This document shows positions 36,232 through 46,829 of a stretch of 64,000 nucleotides of DNA, piece by piece. The translations under genes and the position numbers were made by a program. The DNA lies in NCBI GenBank assembly GCA_030247575.1, contig JAOTRV010000026.1:1-64000 (forward strand), written 5' to 3'. The notes below the pieces were generated by a model, which ran no database searches, was not told where the DNA came from, and saw only the letters and a program-made list of their open reading frames with translations. Each line of letters begins with the position of its first letter. Position 1 is the stretch's first letter. This DNA is from Sulfuritalea sp. GTDB lineage: Bacteria > Pseudomonadota > Gammaproteobacteria > Burkholderiales > Rhodocyclaceae.

Positions 36232-37128
36232 TCAATACGGAAGGTAGTGATCGACCAGCAGCGCGGCGAACAGCAGCGCCAGGTACATGATCGAAAAGCG
36301 GAAGGTTTTCTGCGCCATGCGGTCGCTGTAATGCCGCCAGATCTGCCAGGCATGGCCGATGAACATCGCGTTGAGTACGATCGCGACGGCCAGATAGAAC
36401 CACCCGCTCATGCCGACGAAGAAGGGGGTCAGAGTCACCAGCGCGAGGCCGAGCGTGTAGGCGAAGACGCTGCGTTGGGTATATTCGCGACCATGTACCA
36501 CGGGCAGCATCGGCAGATTGGCATCGGCGTATTCTTGGGCCCGGTACAGCGCCAGCGACCAGAAATGCGGCGGTGTCCACACAAAGATGATGAGGAACAG
36601 CAGCCAGGCCTGCTCCGGCATCTGTCCGGTCACCGCCGCCCATCCCAGCACCGGCGGCATGGCTCCGGAGGCGCCGCCGATCACGATGTTCTGCGGCGTC
36701 AGCGGCTTCAGAATCACGGTGTAGATCACCGCATAGCCGACGAAGGTCGCCAGCGTGAGCCACATGGTCAGCGGATTGACGAAGGCGTACAGCAGCGCCA
36801 GGCCGAGGCCGCCGATAAGGGCGGAAACCAGGAAAGTCTCCGTCGCATCCACCTCGCCGCGTGGCAGCGGACGGCCCCGGGTTCGGGCCATGATGGCGTC
36901 GATCTTGCGCTCGATCAGGCAGTTCACGGCGGCGGCCGATCCGGCCACCAGGGCGATGCCCAGCGTTGCCGCCAGCAATACAGGCAGGGGAACCATGCCA
37001 GGTGTGGCCAGCAGCATGCCGATCACGGCGCAAAACACGATCAGGGACACGACCCGCGGCTTGGTCAGGCGGAGGTAACGCTGCAGCCGTTCACCCGTAG
37101 CGGGCCTTGCAAGAATGATTTCGCTCAT
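36232..37128 (-). CDS. cyoE/ctaB: Protoheme IX farnesyltransferase (heme O synthase)
   Basis: A 298-aa integral membrane prenyltransferase with about nine helices that adds farnesyl to heme b to give heme O. The first metal/diphosphate motif [19 protein letters not shown] (about 79-97) is intact. It is divergent from the CuA heme-copper pair, with 238 bp between, suggesting that the enzyme uses heme O or A. No heme A synthase lies here. Confidence 0.92.
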   Translation of the reverse strand: MSEIILARPATGERLQRYLRLTKPRVVSLIVFCAVIGMLLATPGMVPLPVLLAATLGIALVAGSAAAVNCLIERKIDAIMARTRGRPLPRGEVDATETFLVSALIGGLGLALLYAFVNPLTMWLTLATFVGYAVIYTVILKPLTPQNIVIGGASGAMPPVLGWAAVTGQMPEQAWLLFLIIFVWTPPHFWSLALYRAQEYADANLPMLPVVHGREYTQRSVFAYTLGLALVTLTPFFVGMSGWFYLAVAIVLNAMFIGHAWQIWRHYSDRMAQKTFRFSIMYLALLFAALLVDHYLPY

Positions 37129-37212
37129 GACATGGCTCCTGGACAGAATGCATGAATGGCGCCAGTCTGATCGCCGGCCGGCTGCCGTTCAATAGGGAAG
37201 AACCTCTGCCCG

Positions 37213-37228
37213 ACTAGGTAAACATCCC
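37213..37228. promoter_or_regulatory. Possible weak site B between cyoE and CuA subunit genes
   Basis: ACTAGGTAAACATCCC resembles, in reverse complement, the half sites of sites A and C (GGG and CCTAG), but the arms are one base further apart. It may be a degenerate binding site for the FixJ-type regulator or a chance match. Confidence 0.25.
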
Positions 37229-37366
37229 AATTGCCCGGCAGACTGGCGCGGCTTATCGTTCGGCTACAAAAAGCGGATTCCCGACGGGTGCTGAAAGAAA
37301 ACGTCGAGGCTATGCGCGGCAGGCTCGTCCGGCCGCACCGATCGATCGCACGAGGAGACTATCAAC

Positions 37367-37930
37367 ATGCTGGACTTTCTATTCACGGGTTGGGGGGCGT
37401 TCTGGATGACGCTCTTCATGCTGCTTCCGTTCGCCTTCATTTTCTTCTACGTGATCCACAGGAAAAGCGTGGTGGATTCCGGGCCGAGCGGCAGCACCGA
37501 CAAAAAGATGTCGCGTCTCGAAGGAATCTGGCTGACCGTCGTGTTCGTGGTCTTCGTTGGCGTCAATCTCGCCAGCCTGAAATTCATGCCGACCATCGCC
37601 AGCGCCCATGCGGCGACCACTCGCACCGATATTCAAAGCATCGACCTGTCGGCGAAATCCTGGGCCTACGAACTGTCCAGCCGGGAGATCGAGGCAGGAC
37701 GGCCGGTGCGCTTCTCCGGCAGGAGCACCGACACCATGCATGGCTTCGCGGTGTATCACCCGGACGGCCGCATGCTGTTCACCATGATGCTGATGCCCGG
37801 ACTGAGCAAGCCGACTTCGCTGGTGCATACCTTCAAGGAGCCAGGGAAGTACAAGGTGCGCTGCCTGGAATATTGCGGCGTCGCGCACCATGCGATGCAG
37901 GACGAACTGACAATTGTCAAGAGCAACTGA
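37367..37930 (+). CDS. norY-like: CuA subunit II of heme-copper oxidase/NO reductase
   Basis: A 187-aa protein with two membrane helices (about 10-30 and 52-72) and a periplasmic cupredoxin domain with a complete CuA site: H125, C166, E168, C170, H174 and M177. It receives electrons from cytochrome c and passes them to subunit I encoded 28 bp downstream. The GAGGAG ribosome site lies about 10 bp before the ATG. It may be subunit II of a B-type oxidase or of a CuA-containing NO reductase (the NorSY type of ammonia oxidisers); the active site of subunit I points to the latter. Confidence 0.85.
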   Translation: MLDFLFTGWGAFWMTLFMLLPFAFIFFYVIHRKSVVDSGPSGSTDKKMSRLEGIWLTVVFVVFVGVNLASLKFMPTIASAHAATTRTDIQSIDLSAKSWAYELSSREIEAGRPVRFSGRSTDTMHGFAVYHPDGRMLFTMMLMPGLSKPTSLVHTFKEPGKYKVRCLEYCGVAHHAMQDELTIVKSN

Positions 37931-37958
37931 CCGCATCCGACTCGAGGGAGGACTCATC

Positions 37959-39491
37959 ATGAGCATCGCCAGCACAATCATTCAAAACACGCCGATCTTC
38001 GGCAAGATGTTTACCGTCGACAAAAGTACCGGACTGGAAGAAATCAACGCCTGGCCGGCCCTGATGATCATGGCCTCATTCGTCTGGCTGGCCGTCGCCG
38101 GGCTGCTTGGCTTCGTCATGCCCGCGACACAGATCTTTGATCTCGACACCGGCCACTTTTACACTACTCTGACCCTGCACGGCGCGGCGCTGGCCTTTCC
38201 GTTCTCGTTCCAGCTCATGATGGGCGTCGGTTTGCACCGCTCCGGCGGCTGCGTCGGCAAGGCGGTCACCGGCGTGTTTCCGGCGCTAGCCTTCATCACC
38301 ATGAACCTGGGCGCAGCACTGCTTACCGTTGCCGTGCTGATGGGCCTCAAGGTCAGTCTGATCGTCATGTACCCGCTGCCCATTGTCGGAGCGCAGATGG
38401 GCATCTGGAGCATGAACTCGGTCATTCTCGGCTTTACCGGCATTTACCTTGTCCTCGCCTGCATGATCCTGTGCTATCCGATCCTGGTGCTCAAGATGCT
38501 GTTCTTCGGCACCAAACGCCCCGAACTGGTGCTTTCCGAGCGCTCGCTCAATGATCCCGGGATGCTGGGCATGACGCTGTCGGCGCTGACCCTGCTGATC
38601 GCCGGAACGCCGCTGGTGATCGTCGGCACCACCGTGCTCTTCGCGCTGTACGGCATCATCCCGATGACGATGGCGGCCTGGGCGACGGAGCCGGTGGTAT
38701 TCCAGTATGCGTTCTTCATTTTCGCGCACAATTTGATGGAGGCGATGGCGCTGATGGTGATGAGCGCCATGTACGCCACGCTGCCGCTCTACCTTGCCGA
38801 CGGCACGCGCAAGCTGTTCAGCAACCGCATCGCCAATGCGGCGCTGTGGATCCTGTTGCTGACCTCGGTCACGTCCTTCCTGCACCACTTCATCACCCTC
38901 TACCCGAACCAGCCGGCCAGCCTTTCCTACTGGGGCAACATCATGAGCTGGGGTACCGGCATCGGCGCGGCGCTGAGCATCTTCACCGTTCTCGCCACGG
39001 TCTGGCAGCACGGCCTGCGGGCCGAGCCCGGCATCATCGCGGTACTGGCCGGCTTCGTGCTGTACATCCTCGACGGCGCCAGCGCGATGGTGACTTCGAA
39101 CATCGCCTGGGCGTTCCAGTTGCACGGCACGATGTGGCAAAGCGGGCATACCATGACCGTGATTGTGGCGATGTCGATGATGTGGATGGGTGTGCTGTAT
39201 CACCATTACCCGGTGATCACCGGGCGCAAGCTCGACCCCGTGCTGGGCGTCTGGTTCGTCCGTCTCTTCGCGGTCGGAGGCATCGGTGCGGCGCTGTCGA
39301 TGCTGGCGGGAGGCGCAGCCGGCATGCCGCGCCGCTTCGCCGCCTGGAATCAGGAGGGCTGGATGATCTACGGCCACCTGATTTGGATCTTCGGCCTGAT
39401 CCTCGGCGCGTCGTTCGTGGTCTATGCCTACAGCCTCCTGAAGTCCCGCGACATCAGTTCGCCCGTCGTCCGTCAGGTCGCCGCGGCATAG
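37959..39491 (+). CDS. norS-like: Heme-copper subunit I with NO-reductase-like active site
   Basis: A 510-aa, about 12-helix protein. ATG at 37959 follows GAGGGAGGA; an upstream in-frame start overlaps the previous gene. Ligands seen: H74 (low-spin heme), H257, H309 and H310 (CuB/FeB site), H397 (high-spin heme). Position +4 from H257, Tyr in most oxidases, is E261 (HNLME), as in cytochrome c-dependent NorB (HxxxE). The second His of the usual HFH motif is M399 (GHTM), so the low-spin heme ligand may be Met. These features make NO reduction more likely than O2 reduction, but a family alignment is needed. A strong terminator follows. Confidence 0.75.
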   Translation: MSIASTIIQNTPIFGKMFTVDKSTGLEEINAWPALMIMASFVWLAVAGLLGFVMPATQIFDLDTGHFYTTLTLHGAALAFPFSFQLMMGVGLHRSGGCVGKAVTGVFPALAFITMNLGAALLTVAVLMGLKVSLIVMYPLPIVGAQMGIWSMNSVILGFTGIYLVLACMILCYPILVLKMLFFGTKRPELVLSERSLNDPGMLGMTLSALTLLIAGTPLVIVGTTVLFALYGIIPMTMAAWATEPVVFQYAFFIFAHNLMEAMALMVMSAMYATLPLYLADGTRKLFSNRIANAALWILLLTSVTSFLHHFITLYPNQPASLSYWGNIMSWGTGIGAALSIFTVLATVWQHGLRAEPGIIAVLAGFVLYILDGASAMVTSNIAWAFQLHGTMWQSGHTMTVIVAMSMMWMGVLYHHYPVITGRKLDPVLGVWFVRLFAVGGIGAALSMLAGGAAGMPRRFAAWNQEGWMIYGHLIWIFGLILGASFVVYAYSLLKSRDISSPVVRQVAAA

Positions 39492-39503
39492 TCGGAGCGA
39501 CGG

Positions 39504-39540
39504 AAAGGCGTCCGCCACCAGGCGGGCGCCTTTCTTTTTT
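39504..39540 (+). terminator. Rho-independent terminator after subunit I gene
   Basis: A GC-rich stem (AAAGGCG..CGCC pairing with GGCG..CGCCTTT) with an ACCA loop is followed by TTTCTTTTTT. It ends the CuA subunit II-subunit I transcript before the P-type ATPase gene. Confidence 0.9.
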
Positions 39541-39611
39541 GGACTCCGCGGCCTTCCCGGCGGAGAATGCGCTTGCGTCGCCGACGCATACATTGACCGC
39601 ACGAGGATTTC

Positions 39612-41993
39612 ATGTACTGCAAGCTTTGTGGCCTGCCGACTCCCAAGCCGCCGATCAGGGATGATGGTCACGAATTCTGCTGTCATGGCTGCCGCGAGGT
39701 GTATCGCTGCTTCGGCGACGAGATCTTCGCCGCCGGCGCGCCCGCCGCGACCCCGGAGGCCTTGCCGCAAGGCCGCGAAGCCTACCTCTGGATCGACGGG
39801 ATGCATTGCGCCTCCTGCGAATTCCTGATCCGGAAAATCGCCCTGCGGACTCACGGCATTCTCGCCGCGGCATCAAGTTACGCCACGGCGACGGCAAAAA
39901 TCATCTACGACCCTGAATTGATCGCCGAGTCCGAACTGCCCGCGATTCTCGGCCGCTCGGGTTACCGCGCCCGGCTGCGCGGCGACGCAGCGCCCGAATA
40001 CGACGAGCGTCCCGATCTGCTGCGCCTGCTGACGGCAGGTTGCCTGGCCGCCGTCGTGATGATGTTTTCCATGCTGTTCGTTTACCCGATCCACGGCGGA
40101 TTCCTGCGCCCTGACGATTACGAGGCGATGCGCTGGCTGGCCTTCGAGGCGACACCGCTGGCGCTTTTTGCGCTGAGTTCGGTGCTGGTCTTCTATGTCG
40201 GCTGGCCGATACTGCGCGGGGCTTGGACGGGCGTGCGAGTCGGCATGCTGAACATGGACGCCCTGCTCGCGCTGTCCATTCTCGCAGCCTACGGCTACAG
40301 CGTGGTCCAGCTGTTCCACAACCCGCTCGATCTGTACTTCGAGGTGGCGGGCACGCTGGTGGCCATCGTCACCATCGGCCGCTATCTGGAACGAACGGCG
40401 AGGGTGCGCGCCACGCGGGAGCTCAAGGGCATCATGCAGGGCTGGTCGCCACGAGCCTGCGTGCTGAGGGATGGCAAGTACGAGATTTGCAATCTGGATG
40501 AACTGGTGCCGGGCGAGCACATCTTCGTGCGCCAGGGCGAAACGCTTCCGGTCGATGGAACCATCGTCGGCGGCCAGGGAGCGATCGACGAATCACTGAT
40601 GACAGGGGAGCCCTTTCCGGTGTCGCGCTCCACAGGGCAGAAGGTGCTCGGCGGCAGCATCCTGCTCGAAGGCAAGCTGGAAATCGAGACCGGGCCGGAA
40701 GTCGAATGTCGCCTGGAGAATCTGGCCCGGATACTGTGGAACGCGCAGAGTTCCACCGCGGGAATTCAAAGCGGCGTCGATCGCCTCGCCCGCATCTTCG
40801 TGCCAGCGGTGGTCGTGCTGGCGATGCTGGTGGGGCTCGGCTTCCATATTGGCGGCGCGCCGCTCGAAAAGGCGCTGCTGGCGAGCCTGGCGACGCTGAT
40901 CGTGTCCTGCCCCTGCACCTTCGGCCTGGCGATTCCCCTGACCACCGCGGCCGCCATCAGTGCGGCGCTGCGGCGCGGCATCATCGTTACCAGCGCCGAC
41001 CTGTTCGAGAAGGCGCCGCGCATCGACATCGTGGTCTTCGACAAGACCGGAACGCTGTCAACCGGCGCCATGGCCGTGGTCGATGTGATCGGATCGGCCG
41101 ACCTTGTCGCCCGCGCCGCGGCCGTCGAGCGACACTCGCCGCACCCGGTAGCCCGCGCGATCGCGAGGCTGGATGCCGGCCGCACCGGCAGCGATGTCGA
41201 AGTCCACCCCGGCCGCGGGGCACTTGCCAATGTTGGCGGCCGGCGCGTGGCGGTCGGCAGCCGGGCGCTGTTTGCGACGCTGGGATGGACGATCCCCGAA
41301 GCCCTGGCAAGCGAGGCCGTGAATCGCGCGCCGGCGGAGAGCGTGCTGTCCTACGTTGGCTGGGATGGCCGCGCCGAGGGCGCCATTGTCACGCGCGACC
41401 AGTCCCGTCCGGAATGGGAGGCGGTCATCGCACACTTGCGCACGCGCTCTCGCGTCGCGCTGCTGACCGGCGCCGAACACTCCAACGGTTATGCCGAAGG
41501 AGTGGATGAAGTGCATGCCGGCGTGCCGCCCGAGGCCAAGACGGCCGTCATTCGCCGTCTCAAGGCGGGCGGCACGGTGGCCATGATCGGCGACGGCAGC
41601 AACGACGCCTCCGCGCTGGCGGAGGCCGATCTTGGCATTGCCTTCGGCGTGCCCACGTCGCTGGCAGCCGAAGCGGCGGACGTGGTGATCCCCGGCGACC
41701 GACTGGAGCGCGTGGTGGACACGCTGGAACTGATCGCCGTGACGCGGCGGCGCATACGGCAGAACCTGGGCTGGGCGCTGGCCTACAACGCGACGGCGAT
41801 CCCGCTCGCCATGTCCGGATTGCTCAATCCCCTGTTCGCCGCGCTGGCCATGTCGGCAAGCAGCCTGCTGGTGGTCTGGAATGCAGTGAGGCCGATCCTG
41901 CGCGATGAATCGAATCCGTCGCGAAACCTTCACTTCCGCGAACTGCAAGCGAACGTGGCGGGATTCGCCGATCCCGCACTGCATGACAAGTGA
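39612..41993 (+). CDS. Copper-transporting P1B-type ATPase (CopA2/FixI-like)
   Basis: A 793-aa pump. N-terminal Cys-rich metal-binding segment (C3, C6, C23, C24, C27), an HMA domain with GMHCASC (C66, C69), eight helices, the actuator TGE (331-333), the membrane metal site C433-P434-C435 and the phosphorylated D477 in FDKTGT. FixI/CopA2 pumps export copper to load CuA/CuB sites of heme-copper enzymes rather than for resistance. Its place directly after the CuA enzyme fits that function. The terminator in between implies its own promoter. Confidence 0.9.
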   Translation: MYCKLCGLPTPKPPIRDDGHEFCCHGCREVYRCFGDEIFAAGAPAATPEALPQGREAYLWIDGMHCASCEFLIRKIALRTHGILAAASSYATATAKIIYDPELIAESELPAILGRSGYRARLRGDAAPEYDERPDLLRLLTAGCLAAVVMMFSMLFVYPIHGGFLRPDDYEAMRWLAFEATPLALFALSSVLVFYVGWPILRGAWTGVRVGMLNMDALLALSILAAYGYSVVQLFHNPLDLYFEVAGTLVAIVTIGRYLERTARVRATRELKGIMQGWSPRACVLRDGKYEICNLDELVPGEHIFVRQGETLPVDGTIVGGQGAIDESLMTGEPFPVSRSTGQKVLGGSILLEGKLEIETGPEVECRLENLARILWNAQSSTAGIQSGVDRLARIFVPAVVVLAMLVGLGFHIGGAPLEKALLASLATLIVSCPCTFGLAIPLTTAAAISAALRRGIIVTSADLFEKAPRIDIVVFDKTGTLSTGAMAVVDVIGSADLVARAAAVERHSPHPVARAIARLDAGRTGSDVEVHPGRGALANVGGRRVAVGSRALFATLGWTIPEALASEAVNRAPAESVLSYVGWDGRAEGAIVTRDQSRPEWEAVIAHLRTRSRVALLTGAEHSNGYAEGVDEVHAGVPPEAKTAVIRRLKAGGTVAMIGDGSNDASALAEADLGIAFGVPTSLAAEAADVVIPGDRLERVVDTLELIAVTRRRIRQNLGWALAYNATAIPLAMSGLLNPLFAALAMSASSLLVVWNAVRPILRDESNPSRNLHFRELQANVAGFADPALHDK

Positions 41994-42036
41994 GGTTTTC
42001 GGCGCAGCGCGGCGGTTGCGGGTGCTGCCGCGACAG

Positions 42037-42056
42037 CCTAGGGGATTACCCCTACG
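42037..42056. promoter_or_regulatory. Palindromic site C upstream of adhC
   Basis: The 20-bp element CCTAGGGGATTACCCCTACG lies about 85 bp before the adhC start. Its reverse complement matches site A at 34226-34243 (common core GGGTAAT with CCTAGG to the right). It is likely an operator for a LuxR/FixJ-type activator of formaldehyde oxidation. Confidence 0.55.
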
Positions 42057-42139
42057 ACCCTCTGGAATGATCCGAATTTCGCGGTTCCCGCCGACTGGGT
42101 ACAGTCGCCCATTGGCACACGAACTGTCGAGGAGAAGTC

Positions 42140-43249
<1,110 letters not shown>

Positions 43250-43331
43250 TCTTCAGTTCCTGCCCGCTCTTCTTTCTACAACCTGAGAAACCCGGCTGCC
43301 CTCGTCAATAACGGGGGCGGCCCCCTTGAAA

Positions 43332-44183
43332 ATGCCGATCACCACCATTTCCCGAAACAAGTGCTTCGAAGGCACGCAAGGGGTGTACAGCCACACCTCG
43401 CCCGAAACCGGGTGCACCATGCGCTTTGGTGCCTTCATGCCGCCGCAGGCGACCAACGGTTCGATGCTCGTTCCAGTGCTGTACTGGCTCTCAGGGCTGA
43501 CCTGCACCGAGGAAAACTTCATCGTCAAGGCGGGTGCGCAGCGCATCGCCGCCGAACTCGGTATCGCCATCATTACCCCGGACACTAGCCCGCGCGGCCT
43601 TGATCTTCCAGGTCAGGCGGATAGTTACGACTTCGGCAGTGGCGCGGGTTTCTATGTGGACGCGACGCAGGCGCCGTGGTCGCAGAACTTCCGCATGTAC
43701 TCCTACATCACGCAGGAGTTGCCGTGGCTGATCGCCGCCAATTTTCCTGTCGATCCGGCGCGGGCGGGAATCTTCGGGCACTCGATGGGTGGGCACGGCG
43801 CGCTTGTCCTGGCCTTGAGAAATCCGAAGGGCTACAAGTCGGTGTCGGCCTTTGCGCCCATTTCTTCGCCAATGCGATGTCCCTGGGGCGAGAACGCACT
43901 CGGTGGCTATCTCGGAGTGGATCGCGATGCGTGGCGGGAATACGACGCCACGGCCCTGATTGAATCACGCGGCTGGAAGGGGCCTCCTGTTCTGGTCGAC
44001 CAGGGTACCAAGGACCAGTTTCTCGAAACCCAGCTCAAGCCGAATCTGCTGCGTGAAGCGTGCGAACGCGCGGGCGTGGCGCTCGATCTGCGTCTGCGCG
44101 AGGGCTACGATCACAGCTATTTCTTCATAGCCAGTTTCATCGAGGACCATCTCAGATTTCACGCGCGGAATCTCTTGCGATAG
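43332..44183 (+). CDS. fghA: S-formylglutathione hydrolase
   Basis: A 283-aa esterase D-type alpha/beta hydrolase that releases formate and glutathione. Nucleophile S151 in GHSMGGHG; Asp in VDQGTKDQF and His in YDHSYFF complete the triad. ATG at 43332 is used; a TTG two codons earlier is also open. It lies 82 bp after adhC, with a short GGGGGC/GCCCCC hairpin (43312-43324) just before it. Confidence 0.93.
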   Translation: MPITTISRNKCFEGTQGVYSHTSPETGCTMRFGAFMPPQATNGSMLVPVLYWLSGLTCTEENFIVKAGAQRIAAELGIAIITPDTSPRGLDLPGQADSYDFGSGAGFYVDATQAPWSQNFRMYSYITQELPWLIAANFPVDPARAGIFGHSMGGHGALVLALRNPKGYKSVSAFAPISSPMRCPWGENALGGYLGVDRDAWREYDATALIESRGWKGPPVLVDQGTKDQFLETQLKPNLLREACERAGVALDLRLREGYDHSYFFIASFIEDHLRFHARNLLR

Positions 44184-44226
44184 GACTCGGCTTCCGCGAA
44201 ATGCCAAGTAGACACAACAAAAGCTG

Positions 44227-44258
44227 GCCTGCCGTGCGCAAAAATGCACGGCAGGCCG
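44227..44258 (-). terminator. Hairpin terminator between fghA and gfa
   Basis: A perfect 12-bp stem (44227-44238 with 44247-44258) and an 8-nt loop. On the minus strand it is followed by AGCTTTTGTTG, so it best serves gfa; for fghA no T-run follows but the stem may still protect the transcript end. Confidence 0.75.
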
Positions 44259-44283
44259 TTCCGGCGGTTGCAGCAGATGCGTC

Positions 44284-44856
44284 TTATGCGGCAGCCTTGC
44301 TCTTGGCGACGTGCGTGGCAATGGCATCCATCAAGGGGGGCGACAGGCAGTCGTAGGGCTCCAGTCCAAGCTGCTTCAGACGCGCACGGATCGCCGGCAT
44401 CTGCGCCGGATCGGTACCGGTTTCGATGATGGAAGAAACAAAGGCGGCGAACTCGGGGGGTGACCAGCCACGAACTCCCGAGAGTTCGGTGTGAACAAAA
44501 TCGAGGCCGTAGAACGGGTGGGCCTTGTTCTCGATGCGACCGAACATATGCACGCCGCAACCGGTGCAGGCATGGCGCTGAATGGCCGCATTGGAATCGA
44601 CGATCTTAAGCTTCTCTTCGTGGGCGGTGACCTTGACTTTGTCGCGCGAAACGACGGCGACCTGCGAGAACAAGGCTCCTTCCGGCTTCCAGCACTTGCT
44701 GCAGCCGCAGGCATGGTTGTGCGCGGTCTGTGCGCTGATAGTCACTTCGACACGATCCGAAGGACACTTGCAGCGCAGAACTCCCCCTTCAAAACCCGGC
44801 AGCGCCGGCATTATCCCGGCGTCTATCGACGGATGAATCATTACAGTATTGCTCAT
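44284..44856 (-). CDS. gfa: S-(hydroxymethyl)glutathione synthase (formaldehyde-activating)
   Basis: A 190-aa Gfa-type zinc protein that speeds the condensation of formaldehyde with glutathione. Zinc ligands are visible in RCKC (near 29-31), CGCSKC (near 50-55) and CTGC (near 97-100). It is convergent with fghA, completing the glutathione-linked formaldehyde set. The ribosome site GGAGGAGG is strong, suggesting high expression. Confidence 0.9.
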   Translation of the reverse strand: MSNTVMIHPSIDAGIMPALPGFEGGVLRCKCPSDRVEVTISAQTAHNHACGCSKCWKPEGALFSQVAVVSRDKVKVTAHEEKLKIVDSNAAIQRHACTGCGVHMFGRIENKAHPFYGLDFVHTELSGVRGWSPPEFAAFVSSIIETGTDPAQMPAIRARLKQLGLEPYDCLSPPLMDAIATHVAKSKAAA

Positions 44857-45404
44857 GAATCGTTTCCTCCTCCCCTATGGGGATGCAGTGGCCAAAGGAC
44901 TTTCGCCCTAGGGCGTTCGTGTGCCATCCAGTGGGAACACGATGCCGTGCCCCCTCCTTGCGTTGCAGCGCCGAAGACTGCTATTCCGGTCGCGACAAGT
45001 CCGATCAATTCCTCCACTTGCTTATCGCAAAATATCCCGGCTGTCCCGGTTGGACAATCAGGATGAATACCTAGAGAGATGCAGATTGTCCCTGACCAAT
45101 TCGGAATAGTGCGATTGACCTGTCCCGGGATTCTCGGACCATCCTGATCTGGAGATAATGGGCTCGAATCTCTAGATCGGATTGGTCCGATAAAGCCAGT
45201 CAGGTCACAGCCGCCGAATCGGGTGGTCTGGCAGTGGGAATTGAATGGCGACCGGTTTCAGTTCGACTATGCCTGATCGATTGGAATGCTCGCCAATAGA
45301 CTTGGCGGGCCGCTTTACAGGTTCATCCTGTTTGAGCAGCTCAAGTTTGCGGCCTCGATCCCCTTTGGTATATCCTGACATCATTCCAACCGCGGGAGCC
45401 CGCC
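44857..45404. other. Intergenic region between gfa and XRE-like gene
   Basis: About 550 bp with the gfa promoter at the left. An inverted repeat GGACAATC...GATTGTCC lies at about 45053-45091. No gene with a ribosome site and reasonable codon use is seen. Confidence 0.45.
44904..44915. promoter_or_regulatory. 12-bp palindrome upstream of gfa
   Basis: The perfect palindrome CGCCCTAGGGCG lies about 50 bp before the gfa start. It shares the CCTAGG centre with site C but not its layout. A candidate operator. Confidence 0.35.
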
Positions 45405-45623
45405 ATGGCACGCAAACCGAAACTCGACTTCAGCAATATAGTCGTCGCTCGAAAGAAGGAAGGCATCAATCAGAAGGATTTCTGGAAGCGCTATGGCGTC
45501 ACGCAGTCCGGTGGCTCCAGATACGAGTCTGGCCGCAATATCCCGAAGCCACTGGCCATCCTGCTGTGGCTGCATCGGTCAGGCAAGGTGACGGATAAGA
45601 ATCTCGCGGATGCGTTGAAATAG
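45405..45623 (+). CDS. Small XRE-like helix-turn-helix protein
   Basis: A 72-aa basic protein with a helix-turn-helix of the Cro/CI type: IVVARKKEGINQKDFWKRYG followed by TQSGGSRYESGRNIP and a C-terminal helix. Start ATG 45405 follows GGGAG. The DNA-binding domain is the whole protein. It may control a mobile or accessory gene; no partner is adjacent. Confidence 0.7.
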   Translation: MARKPKLDFSNIVVARKKEGINQKDFWKRYGVTQSGGSRYESGRNIPKPLAILLWLHRSGKVTDKNLADALK

Positions 45624-46030
45624 CGCCCGTATGCCGGTAAAGGCAATTTGCGAGGGTCAGGGTGCGCAATTTGATATCCGGCAACAGATAACGAAGATTT
45701 AGGGATGAGGGTCGGGATCGAAGCGATCAGGCTGTCAGGGTGCGCGACTGAGCCTGTCAGAAATTTTTTGTGTGAGGCATAACATGTTGCAAAAGAAGCA
45801 TGTATGCCATGCAAGACCCGCAAGAGGAAGCCGGCAGCGGCGCTGCCGAGTATCCCAAAAGAAATCATTGTGTTAGTGCGCGCGCCGAATTGACTGTTGT
45901 GCGCGATCTGCGATGATCACCATTCGCAAGCCCACTTCTCAGTCGGGATGGACTTCTGCCCACGTTTTACCCTGAGCACAGTCGAGCGCGCAAACTGGTC
46001 AATCGACGCCGCGCATACAACTACCCGCAT
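45624..46030. other. Region without recognised gene
   Basis: About 400 bp. Open frames are short and lack ribosome sites. The sequence is less GC-rich than the surrounding catabolic operons, as judged by eye. Nothing diagnostic is seen. Confidence 0.4.
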
Positions 46031-46570
46031 TCAGTCCACGACGATCGTTATTGGACGCAAAGAGATCAATTGCCTAGAACAGAATTCCCATGCGATGAGA
46101 TGAGCAAACGAACCTCTTGTCAGAAGATCGCCAAACTCAACACAGAACATCGATTGGTTGTAGTTGTCGTGCGCAAATGTCCCGCAAATGTCGAAGCACA
46201 GAACACCGGATTCTGACCTCAGGCACACCATAACCACATCCGCCGCCGGCACCGAAATGGCCAGTTCGTGTTTGTCGTCAAGCGCCACTTCAACACAAAT
46301 GTCTCGCGTCACGAATCCTCGGGGCAGAGAACTTAGCTGCCGCACAAACGCAGCGACGGGCCCGGTTTGCGTGGCTGAAAGGATATTCGCCTCAATCAGG
46401 CTGGACAGGAATGCTTGTGCCGAACGAACGGCTCTCATACCCACCGGGTCGCGGCCGTGGAATCGATCGCCGAACGGACTAGTCAGCTTCGGTTCGTCAA
46501 TGTTGCTAGCCGACTCGCTTGTGGTGCCACCGAACATTTGGTCACTGTCCTGCACCGATTTGTCTTTCAT
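46031..46570 (-). CDS. Hypothetical protein, 179 aa
   Basis: An unrecognised soluble protein. A polar N-terminal 45 residues is followed by a folded-looking segment with alternating hydrophobic residues (for example DVVMVCLRSESGVLCFDICG). Codon use is unlike that of the metabolic operons, suggesting acquired DNA. The ribosome site is weak. It may be real, but no function can be offered. Confidence 0.5.
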   Translation of the reverse strand: MKDKSVQDSDQMFGGTTSESASNIDEPKLTSPFGDRFHGRDPVGMRAVRSAQAFLSSLIEANILSATQTGPVAAFVRQLSSLPRGFVTRDICVEVALDDKHELAISVPAADVVMVCLRSESGVLCFDICGTFAHDNYNQSMFCVEFGDLLTRGSFAHLIAWEFCSRQLISLRPITIVVD

Positions 46571-46775
46571 GATGTCTCGCGATTCCCCTGTGTTACGGAT
46601 GAGGGAAGCATTCCATGAAAAATGCCTATTGGGAATTGGCGTAAAACGTCAAAATTGGCGGTTTCTCGGGGGTGACCTTGTTTGAGCAATTGATGTAGCG
46701 GAAAGGCCAATGGAATAAGCTGTGTCTACTCAATAAGGCACGACAGGCTGCTCGACCCACCCTCGAGACAATAAA

Positions 46776-46810
46776 AAAGGCCAGCCCCACCGCGGGTGGG
46801 CTTGGCCTTT
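46776..46810 (-). terminator. Rho-independent terminator after cytochrome c lipoprotein gene
   Basis: Arms at 46776-46791 and 46795-46810 pair with two small bulges, and on the minus strand the stem leads into TTTTTTATT. It ends the cytochrome gene. Confidence 0.8.
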
Positions 46811-46829
46811 CTTGACGCTGCGACCGGAA

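Noticed and set aside
38286-39854. Open frame antisense to the heme-copper subunit I
   Set aside because: Mirror of a strongly supported gene and its terminator; very His/Gln/Arg rich.
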